A stretch of DNA of 64,000 nucleotides from Advenella sp. S44 (lineage in GTDB: Bacteria; Pseudomonadota; Gammaproteobacteria; Burkholderiales; Burkholderiaceae_B): contig NZ_NEXS01000011.1 of assembly GCF_002810445.1 (NCBI RefSeq), positions 62,001-126,000 of the forward strand, given 5' to 3'. A program made the translations under genes and the position numbers. The notes under the pieces were generated by a model. It saw only the letters and a list, made by a program, of their open reading frames with translations. It was not told where the DNA came from and made no database searches. Below are positions 17,080 through 24,133 of the stretch, one piece after another; within the stretch, counting starts at the first letter, position 1; every line of letters begins with the position of its first letter.

Positions 17080-17820
17080 TTAAGCCGGGTCCTGCTCTTT
17101 ATTTATGTCTTTGAAGGAGAGCGTTTCCTTCACAGCAAGATAGGAACTGTGTAACAACGATTTGGCGGCGTTCTCCGCAGTTGCACCGTTGCCATTGGAA
17201 ACTTCTGCAACCACCGCTGCCCAATCGGAAGCTGACTGTTTTCTGCGCTTTTGTGTACGGAAGCTAACCGCCTTTTCTCTAATTGCAAAGCGCCATAGCG
17301 CCTGATCGCTCAGCGCCTCATACATCGTATGAAGACGTTTTATACCGCTTGCCGACATTAGAATCCGCTGCATGTGGACAGATATTTCCATGTAATCCAC
17401 CGGCTGGGTTTTCGGGTCATTGGCTAACTTTTTCAATTGAGCAACACCAGCCTGTAACTGCTCCAGGGTATCTGGCGAATGCTTCTCCGCCACAAGACGC
17501 GCAGCCAATCCGAGCAATTGAGCACGAATAATAAAGATTTGCTCAATTTCAAGCGGGTCGAAGGCAGTCACCCGAACGCCATATCGCGGGATCCTTTCGG
17601 CCACACCGTGTCGCTCAAGAATCGACATGGCTTCCCGTATGGTGCTGCGGCTGACAGCAAAACGTTCCGCATAGGTCTCTTCCTTCATGCGTTCGCCTGG
17701 CTCGATGACACCTTCCTGGATGGCTTTCAAAAGCTGTTCTGCGACCTGTTCCGGCAATGTTTTTGCATGACGGCCGATCTGGATAGCTTCATTCTGAAAG
17801 TAGGCATCTTGATGTTTCAT
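17080..17820 (-). CDS. GntR family regulator, FCD (FadR C-terminal) type
   Basis: A 246-residue regulator. The N-terminal winged helix is at about residues 18-85 (IQEGVIEPGERMKEETYAERFAVSRSTIREAMSILERHGV), followed by an alpha-helical FCD ligand domain (RAQLLGLAARLVAEKH). It has a good ribosome-binding site (AAAAAGGAATCGC). It lies between the leftward Bug/dehydrogenase operon and the rightward TauD/Bug operon and is divergent from the latter, so it most likely represses the dioxygenase promoter. The C-terminal part is slightly shorter than average but appears complete. Confidence 0.86.
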   Translation of the reverse strand: MKHQDAYFQNEAIQIGRHAKTLPEQVAEQLLKAIQEGVIEPGERMKEETYAERFAVSRSTIREAMSILERHGVAERIPRYGVRVTAFDPLEIEQIFIIRAQLLGLAARLVAEKHSPDTLEQLQAGVAQLKKLANDPKTQPVDYMEISVHMQRILMSASGIKRLHTMYEALSDQALWRFAIREKAVSFRTQKRRKQSASDWAAVVAEVSNGNGATAENAAKSLLHSSYLAVKETLSFKDINKEQDPA

Positions 17821-17890
17821 GCGATTCCTTTTTATGCAGTTTGTTCTATTTTAGCGACAATTATCTGGCTGCGGCCATAAATTTCGCCTA

Positions 17891-17945
17891 ACATTTAATG
17901 TCGACAAAATACATAAAACAAGGTTAGTATTAAATAGATGTATTT
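17891..17945. promoter_or_regulatory. Inverted repeats in the GntR-TauD divergent promoter
   Basis: The 149-base divergent gap holds ACATT-T-AATGT (17891-17901) and, overlapping the region just before the TauD start, AAATACAT (17907-17914) paired with ATGTATTT (17938-17945). FCD-type GntR regulators bind short AT-rich palindromes, so these are the best operator candidates. Which is bound cannot be told from sequence alone. Confidence 0.35.
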
Positions 17946-17969
17946 ATGCAAATTCTTATGGAGACGACA

Positions 17970-18896
17970 ATGGCGCAAATTCAGATCAAACCCGTGGGTT
18001 ATTCACTAGGCGCTCAAATAACCGGCGTAGATATCTCCAAGCCACTGACCGAACAGCAGATCCTTGACATCAAAGATGCGTGGACTCGGCACCAAGTACT
18101 GGTCTTCCCCGATCAGGACCTGAACCCCGAATCGCTACTTGCATTCAGCCGTAATTTTGGGGAGCTGGACAATTTTTCCAGCCAGCCATTTAACCGGCAT
18201 CCTGATTATGATGAGATATTCATGCTTTCGAACAAACCGATTAATGGCAAGGTGCCTCCCGGCTCTACCGGAGGACAAAACTGGCATACGGACCTGTCCT
18301 ATACAATCAGGCCAGCCAAAGCGACGCTTGTTTATTGCATAGAAAAACCTTCCGTGGGTGGCGATACGATGTTCGCTAATATGTACGATGCCTACGAAAC
18401 ACTGTCCCCTGTGCTGCAACAATTCCTGGATGGCCTGGAAGCCGTCCATGACGTCAATCTAATTACCGCAAAACGACCGCCGGAGATCGTCGCAGAGTTT
18501 GCCCGACTGAACCCGCCGGTCATCCATCCCGCCATTCGTACCCATCCGGAGTCCGAGCGCAAAGCGCTATACGTGAACCCCCGGACTCGCAGATTCGTGG
18601 GCATGACAGAAGCCGAAAGCGCCACCCTGATTAAATACCTGTCCGAGCACGCTGTTTCTCCCAGGTTTGTCTACCGTCATCGTTGGTCTGTCCGAGATCT
18701 TGTGATGTGGGATAACCGATGCTTGACTCATTTGGCGGTAGGAGATTTCGATCGTTCGGAAATCCGCCATATGCTGAGAACATCAACGATGGGCGACTAC
18801 TATGGACGCTACGAAGATGAAGCTACAGGAGCGGAAGCGATAAAAACCAAGGGCAACAAGGACTTGGCCAAGGCGCTATCGTTGTTACATGATTGA
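17970..18896 (+). CDS. TauD/TfdA family Fe(II)/2-oxoglutarate-dependent dioxygenase
   Basis: A 308-residue oxygenase. The metal triad is visible: WHTDLSY supplies the His-x-Asp pair (near residue 100) and DNRCLTHLAVGD the distal His, followed by the 2-oxoglutarate-binding arginine in RHMLRTS. Typical N-terminal landmarks are LGAQITGVDIS and HQVLVFPDQ. These enzymes hydroxylate next to a sulfonate, ether or acid group and release sulfite, phenol or aldehyde; taurine, alkyl sulfates and phenoxyacetates are known substrates. I chose ATG 17970 because GGAG lies six bases upstream. It is followed by a Bug gene and is probably controlled by the divergent GntR. Confidence 0.88.
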   Translation: MAQIQIKPVGYSLGAQITGVDISKPLTEQQILDIKDAWTRHQVLVFPDQDLNPESLLAFSRNFGELDNFSSQPFNRHPDYDEIFMLSNKPINGKVPPGSTGGQNWHTDLSYTIRPAKATLVYCIEKPSVGGDTMFANMYDAYETLSPVLQQFLDGLEAVHDVNLITAKRPPEIVAEFARLNPPVIHPAIRTHPESERKALYVNPRTRRFVGMTEAESATLIKYLSEHAVSPRFVYRHRWSVRDLVMWDNRCLTHLAVGDFDRSEIRHMLRTSTMGDYYGRYEDEATGAEAIKTKGNKDLAKALSLLHD

Positions 18897-18982
18897 TGCA
18901 ATAGTGTCGGCGTTGGACGAGTAACGCCGGCAGAGAACATCTACCTATGGCAGCCTGCATAATAAATTAATAGGGAACGCTT

Positions 18983-19960
18983 ATGGAAACCTGTATCAAC
19001 GCCATACTGAAGACAATGGCAATTAGCGCGTCTGTAATTTCCACGGTATTATCCCCGACCTCAGTTTTCGCCCAGAATCCCATCCGTGTCATGGTCGGGT
19101 TTCCGCCAGGAGGCGCCACGGACGTGATGGCGCGCGCGTTAGCAAATGAACTGTCAAAACAGATGCATCGGGAGTTTGTTGTTGAAAACAGACCCGGGGC
19201 AAGCGGAAATATAGCGGCATCTGCAGTAGCACGCGCAACGCCTAACGGCGAATCTTTGCTGTTCGTAGCCAGTACTCACGCGACTAACCCATCCTTGTAT
19301 TCCAACTTGAGCTTTGACGCAAAGAATGACTTCGCCACAATTGGTATGGTCGCCACTTCACCCTATGTTCTGGTCGTCAATCCCAAGTTGACGGTTAAAT
19401 CGGTGGATGAGCTGACTGCCTATCTAAAGCAGCACCCTGGTGAAATTAATTTTGCTTCTGCAAGTGCTGGAACCGGTCAGCACTTGGCAGGCGAAGTCTA
19501 TAAGAAAGATGCTGGGGTGAATATTCTTCATGTGCCCTACAAAGGAAGCTCAGCCGCACTTTCGGATTTAATTGCAGGAAGAGTAGAAATGATGTTCGAT
19601 AATGTGGCCGTGATGATGCCGCATATAAAAAGCGGTGCACTGCGTCCGTTGGCGGTAACGTCTCAGCAGCGTTTCAAGGAATTTCCTGACGTGCCCACGA
19701 TGGCTGAAGAAGGCTATGCCGATTTTAATGTTGTTAGCTGGTTCGCCTTACTAGCGCCCGCAAAGACGCCCGTTCAATATCTCGACGAATTAAACATCAA
19801 GGTCAATGAAGTACTCAAGAGCGAATCGTTTATCAAACAACTGGCTGAGTTTGGCGCAACCCCCAAGTCATCGACCAGGGAGCAATCAAATGCTTTCATT
19901 GATACCGAGATCACACGCTGGCACAAAGTAATTAATGACCTGGGATTGAAAATCAACTAA
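18983..19960 (+). CDS. Bug family TTT solute receptor
   Basis: A 325-residue receptor with a Sec signal ending at SVFAQ, then NPIRVMVGFPPGGATD, VVENRPGASGN, HVPYKGSSAALSDLI and PTMAEEGYADF. AGGGAACGCTT precedes the ATG. It follows the TauD-type dioxygenase gene by 86 bases in the same direction and likely binds the dioxygenase substrate or its degradation product. The aspartates of the GGATD loop expected to contact the ligand are retained. Confidence 0.9.
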   Translation: METCINAILKTMAISASVISTVLSPTSVFAQNPIRVMVGFPPGGATDVMARALANELSKQMHREFVVENRPGASGNIAASAVARATPNGESLLFVASTHATNPSLYSNLSFDAKNDFATIGMVATSPYVLVVNPKLTVKSVDELTAYLKQHPGEINFASASAGTGQHLAGEVYKKDAGVNILHVPYKGSSAALSDLIAGRVEMMFDNVAVMMPHIKSGALRPLAVTSQQRFKEFPDVPTMAEEGYADFNVVSWFALLAPAKTPVQYLDELNIKVNEVLKSESFIKQLAEFGATPKSSTREQSNAFIDTEITRWHKVINDLGLKIN

Positions 19961-20393
19961 TAGTGTCATCTGTCGAACCAGATATCTGGTCAGGCAAACT
20001 GCTGCCCGGGCGGTCAGCGCTTTTTTCACCGCGAATACCGTATGTGCTACTCACCGTATCCAAGATGAGCCATTGAGCTGTCTATGTTAAGCCCGTTCAT
20101 GCACTGCTCGCCGGAGACATAGAGGAAAGCATAAATTTACCGATATACAAAGTCAGTTCTTGTAGACTCTCACAAAAGTTCAATGCGTCTACTCGTCCGA
20201 AACCAATCGTGAAATCCGGCTTTCTTGCGGAAAAAAGACCACATAGTTACCCCGTCAAAAACAAAAGACGCAAAAGCCGGCCGAATAACCTTGCGACTGC
20301 GTCTTTTGTCGCTCTTCCCGAATATCTCGGCAGAGCAAGTGAACAGATCAACTTACTTATTACTTGTAGCGTGCCATTGTGAAAAAATCGATT
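19961..20393. other. 433-base convergent gap
   Basis: This lies between two convergent Bug genes and has no supportable gene. It contains a perfect 14-base palindrome ACCAGATATCTGGT (19977-19990) just after the upstream stop; without a loop or T-run it is not a normal intrinsic terminator. A small open frame at 20225-20443 lacks family features and runs into the opposite Bug gene. Confidence 0.45.
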
Positions 20394-21425
20394 TCACTCC
20401 ACGCGAGCACCGGAAATTTTCACCGCCTCGGCCCACTTGGTAATTTCCTCGTCGACAAACGTGCCAAACTGATCGGGCGAGGAAGGTTTGAATTCGCTGC
20501 CCGCTCCGATCATCTTCGCCTTAGCTTGTGGGTCGGCCATGACTTCACGCATGTCGGCAGCGATTTTTTCGATCAGTGCCTTGGGCGTACCCTTGGGCGC
20601 AAAAAAGCCTGACCATGGAGGTGCGGCAAAGCCAGGAAACCCTTGTTCCGCTACCGTAGGGTAGTCGGGTGCACTGTCAAAGCGATCGGCGGTCGTGAGC
20701 GCAACAATTTTCAGTTTGCCGCTTTTGGCATAAGCCTGTACTGCCGGCAGGCCGGTAATACCGACTTGAATCTGACCACCCAGCAAATCGGTCACCATTG
20801 GAGTGCTACCGCGATAGGGAATGTGCAATAGCTCAAATCCGCTGCGGTTCTTGAGCAACTCCATGCCCAAGTGCGACGCTGTACCATTGCCATCCGAGCC
20901 GTAGGAATACTTTCCCTCGTCCTCTGTCTTCAGGAGTTCGATCAACTCGGTCAGATTGTCAGCAGGGACCTTGTTATTGACCACGATGGCATTGGGATAC
21001 AGCGTGGCCTGGGTAATGGGCTCAAAATCCTTGATCGGATCGTAGCGCATATTTTTATAAAGCGAGACGTTGATCCCATGGGATCCTGTCACGCCCAGAA
21101 CCAGTGTATAACCATCCGGCTTTGAGCGAGCCACGTATTCCGAACCGAGATTACCACCGGCACCCGGACGGTTTTCAACAATAACCGATTGATCCCACTT
21201 TTTGGCAAGCCCATCGGCAACCAGGCGCGCGGTAATGTCCGTGGCGCCACCGGCGGGAAACGGAACAACGATTGTAACGGGACGCGAGGGATAGCCCGCC
21301 ACGCCATCATCAGCCGCCGCGCCGGTCATTGCAAATATACCCAGCGGCCCGGCCAGTAAACCCAGCGCGGTGCTTTTGAGCAGAGTACGACGCAAGCTGG
21401 CGCCGGCAGTGAAGAACTTTCTCAT
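20394..21425 (-). CDS. Bug family TTT solute receptor
   Basis: A 343-residue receptor with an N-terminal export signal of the twin-basic type (LRRTLLKSTALGLLAGPLGIFAMTGAAA) and Bug motifs YPSRPVTIVVPFPAGGATD, VENRPGAGGN, PDGYTLVLG, HIPYRGSTPMVTDLL and PTVAEQGFPGF. It is the last gene of a leftward operon with an isocitrate-lyase-family lyase and two SDRs. Its position suggests that its ligand enters the same pathway, for which a di- or tricarboxylate is expected. Confidence 0.9.
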   Translation of the reverse strand: MRKFFTAGASLRRTLLKSTALGLLAGPLGIFAMTGAAADDGVAGYPSRPVTIVVPFPAGGATDITARLVADGLAKKWDQSVIVENRPGAGGNLGSEYVARSKPDGYTLVLGVTGSHGINVSLYKNMRYDPIKDFEPITQATLYPNAIVVNNKVPADNLTELIELLKTEDEGKYSYGSDGNGTASHLGMELLKNRSGFELLHIPYRGSTPMVTDLLGGQIQVGITGLPAVQAYAKSGKLKIVALTTADRFDSAPDYPTVAEQGFPGFAAPPWSGFFAPKGTPKALIEKIAADMREVMADPQAKAKMIGAGSEFKPSSPDQFGTFVDEEITKWAEAVKISGARVE

Positions 21426-21491
21426 ATTCGTGTGTCTCTCTGTGCGTGAATCAATGTAGTTAATAAAAATGTAAAACAGAACGGATCGCCG

Positions 21492-22250
21492 CTATATTGC
21501 GGTATATCCCCCATCTACACGTACATCTACGCCCGTCATGAACGAAGCGCTTTTACTCATGAGGAACAAGGCCATTTGGGCGATGTCTTCTACTTCCCCC
21601 AGGCGTCCGACTGGATAGCGTGAGGCCAGCATATGACGCGCCGTCTCGGCATCGCCATAACGGCGCAACACTCGACTGGTCAATACCGCGCCGGGTGATA
21701 AACTCACGGACCGAACGCCTTCGTCAGCGTGATCCACTGCAATAGCCCGTGCCAGCGCGATCAACCCTGCCTTGCTGGTGCCGTAAGCGCCTCGTCCCGG
21801 CGCGGCAACACTGCCCAACTGCGACGCAATGTTGAGCACTAAGCCCCGACCGGCACGTCGCATGGGCCCCAGTGCAAACTTGCTCATCAGCCACGCCCCG
21901 GTCAGGTTGATGTCCAACGCCTGCTGCCAGTGCTCAAGGGACAGGTCGCCCAACTTCTCGCCGGGCGTCACGACCGCGGCATTATTTACCAACACGTCAA
22001 GGCGTCCCCAGCGCGCCAGTACAGCATCGATCACACGACGTACCTGTTCGGAATCTGCCACATCGCAGGGCAAACGCAACAGGCGCTCATCGTCCTGGCC
22101 GCTGCGCTGGGCAAGTCCTTCAGCATCCAGGTCAACCAACGCGACCCGCGCTCCAGCGCCCAGGCATGCTTGGGCGATTCCCCAGCCCAGGTCACCGGCT
22201 GCACCAGTGATGACAACGACATGCCCGGAAAGGTCAGCGTTGACTGTCAT
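21492..22250 (-). CDS. SDR family oxidoreductase
   Basis: A 252-residue classical SDR beginning at ATG 22250, which overlaps the upstream SDR stop as ATGA. Cofactor motif ITGAAGDLGWGI, LVNNAAVV and catalytic YGTSK are present, as is the C-terminal TGVDVRVDGGY. The pairing of two SDRs in tandem suggests two successive oxidoreductions, or a heteromeric enzyme, on an intermediate of the lyase/aconitase pathway. Confidence 0.86.
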   Translation of the reverse strand: MTVNADLSGHVVVITGAAGDLGWGIAQACLGAGARVALVDLDAEGLAQRSGQDDERLLRLPCDVADSEQVRRVIDAVLARWGRLDVLVNNAAVVTPGEKLGDLSLEHWQQALDINLTGAWLMSKFALGPMRRAGRGLVLNIASQLGSVAAPGRGAYGTSKAGLIALARAIAVDHADEGVRSVSLSPGAVLTSRVLRRYGDAETARHMLASRYPVGRLGEVEDIAQMALFLMSKSASFMTGVDVRVDGGYTAI

Positions 22251-22954
22251 ACCGATGCTGCTCCTATGGATGCGCCACCGCACACGTATAGCGTTTGCCC
22301 TGTGATCGCACCAGCCTCGGGCGAAAGAAAAAAGGCGATGGTCGCGGCCACTTCGTCGGGGCGAATCAGGCGACCTAACGGCAGATCAAGCACGGGGGCT
22401 GCGCCGCGCGCCGAATCGTTCAGCATCGGCGTATCGACCACCCCAGGCGCCACCACATTTACCGTGATGCCGCGCCCGATGAGTTCGGCCGCAAGACTAC
22501 GCGCCATACCGACCTGTGCAGCCTTGGTAGCTGCATATGCTGCTCGGCGTGCACGACCCAGCATGGCACGACTTGAGACCAGCACAATTCGTCCCAGCCT
22601 CTCGACCAGACGCGGGCCAAGATGGCCGACCAGAGCCAATGGCGCGGCACCATGCAGGCGCCACAGCAACTCCGTTTCTTGTGGCTGCGAATCAAAAGCC
22701 CCGCCGCTACGCATGACTCCGGCACAATGCACAAAAGCGTGCAGTTGCCCCGGCAGCTGTGTCACCATTGCGTCGATGCTAGCGTGGTCCGTCAGATCGC
22801 ACGAATAATGCGTATAGGCTGGGCAAGCCGACATCGGCCAGGGCTGACAGTCGATCCCGCATACCGTCCAGCCTGCGCCTAGCAAGCGCTGAGCGAGCGC
22901 CAGCCCTATACCCGAAGCCGAACCGGTAATGACGGCGACACGTTCAGCACACAT
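22247..22954 (-). CDS. SDR family oxidoreductase, divergent member
   Basis: A 235-residue SDR with ITGSASGIGLAL at the cofactor site and YAATK at the active site. The usual NNAG motif is replaced by VHCAG, and the protein is shorter than average, with an aspartate in CDLTD as the adenine-binding residue. GGAG five bases before the ATG supports the start, nine bases after the lyase gene stop. It is translationally coupled to the next SDR. Confidence 0.84.
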   Translation of the reverse strand: MCAERVAVITGSASGIGLALAQRLLGAGWTVCGIDCQPWPMSACPAYTHYSCDLTDHASIDAMVTQLPGQLHAFVHCAGVMRSGGAFDSQPQETELLWRLHGAAPLALVGHLGPRLVERLGRIVLVSSRAMLGRARRAAYAATKAAQVGMARSLAAELIGRGITVNVVAPGVVDTPMLNDSARGAAPVLDLPLGRLIRPDEVAATIAFFLSPEAGAITGQTLYVCGGASIGAASV

Positions 22955-22963
22955 CCGCGCTCC

Positions 22964-23857
22964 TCACTGATCCAGAGTCGTCAGGCGTTTTTCCAGGGCG
23001 CGCATGTTTTCATAATCCATGAGCTTCATAATGTCTTCAATGCCCACAAGCAAATCCGGTCGATCTGCCGGCTCGCCCGTGGCAATCACTTCCTGCATCA
23101 CGCCCAAGGCCTGCTGCATTGCGTGAATTGCTGCGGCCGGCAACATGCGCGGAAGGCTGATGCGCTTGACACCCATTTCCTTTAATCGGGGCAGTGGAAT
23201 GAGGGGCGTGGTGGGGCGCGCGCGAATGCCGAAGCCCATATTGACGCTCACCGGGATGCCCGCCGCATCGACAATTCGCTGGATGTCGTCCTCGGTGCGC
23301 ACAGCATCCGGAAACAGCATATCGGCACCCGCCGCTGCGTAAGCCTTGGCTCGTCGGATCGTGCCTTCGATTCCTTCTACTGCCAGGGAATCCGTACGAG
23401 CCACGATCACGAAGTCGTCATTGTGACGCGCCAGACATGCCGCCTCGATTTTCTTGACCATCTCGGCTTCGCTGATGACATCTTTGCCGGGCATGTGCCC
23501 GCAACGCTTGGGGCTGACCTGATCTTCAAGATTGACTCCCGCCACACCGGCCTCTTCAAACAACCGGACGGTGTGAAATACGTTTACCGGGTTGCCGTAA
23601 CCGGTATCTGCATCCGCCGTCAGGGGGATAGAGACCGAACGCGCCAGATTGCGGCAATGGTTGACATTCTCTGCCAGTCCCATAACGCCGATGTCAGCCA
23701 CGCCGAGCAGTGAATTGGAGATCGCAGCCCCGCTGGTGCATGCCGTCTTAAAGCCGGCGGCTTCGACCAGACGTATGCTATAGCCATCGTAGACTCCGGG
23801 TGAAACGATAAAGGCTTCACTTTTCAGTAACGCCCGAAACTTGCTGGCACTATTCAT
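22964..23857 (-). CDS. Isocitrate lyase/PEP mutase superfamily C-C lyase
   Basis: A 297-residue alpha/beta-barrel enzyme. Key motifs are TADADTGYGN (metal and substrate site), VNLEDQ and PKRCGHMPGK; the cysteine in KRCGH is the acid/base residue of true lyases (isocitrate, 2-methylisocitrate, 2,3-dimethylmalate lyases) and is absent from the oxaloacetate decarboxylase and PEP mutase branches. The expected chemistry is cleavage of a 2-hydroxy di/tricarboxylate into pyruvate or glyoxylate plus a smaller acid. The start is ATG 23857; a 55-codon upstream in-frame extension is AT-rich intergenic DNA. It leads the operon lyase-SDR-SDR-Bug and is divergent from the aconitase operon. Confidence 0.85.
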   Translation of the reverse strand: MNSASKFRALLKSEAFIVSPGVYDGYSIRLVEAAGFKTACTSGAAISNSLLGVADIGVMGLAENVNHCRNLARSVSIPLTADADTGYGNPVNVFHTVRLFEEAGVAGVNLEDQVSPKRCGHMPGKDVISEAEMVKKIEAACLARHNDDFVIVARTDSLAVEGIEGTIRRAKAYAAAGADMLFPDAVRTEDDIQRIVDAAGIPVSVNMGFGIRARPTTPLIPLPRLKEMGVKRISLPRMLPAAAIHAMQQALGVMQEVIATGEPADRPDLLVGIEDIMKLMDYENMRALEKRLTTLDQ

Positions 23858-23897
23858 TCTTTGTCCATTCCCACAAAAGTAAACATAAAGACTGTCT

Positions 23898-23983
23898 TCA
23901 CGAATCGTGAGAGGCGTTAAACACTTATCGCCCCCGAATGCCCAACAGAATATCAATCCATTCACTAAACTGTCAACTCTTTT
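23898..23983. promoter_or_regulatory. Operator-like elements in the lyase-aconitase divergent region
   Basis: Two elements are seen. TCACGA-A-TCGTGA (23898-23910) is a perfect 6-bp inverted repeat near the lyase start. TGTCAACTCTTTT (23971-23983) recurs exactly at 30888-30900 in front of the GntR gene that closes this region. A shared 13-mer at the two promoters suggests a common regulator, most simply that GntR protein. Confidence 0.45.
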
Positions 23984-24133
23984 GATCAATTTAATTTTCA
24001 AACCACTGCATGCTCGATACATCTCCAGGCGCTTTATGTATATAATCGATTGATAATTAACAATATTAAATTTTTATTGAATATATTTAGATTGACTGAT
24101 AGATGACAAAATCTACCTTCACCGGGAAAACTG

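Noticed and set aside
19977-19990. 14-base perfect palindrome ACCAGATATCTGGT as a terminator
   Set aside because: No loop and no T-run follow it; a 14-base palindrome alone does not justify a call.
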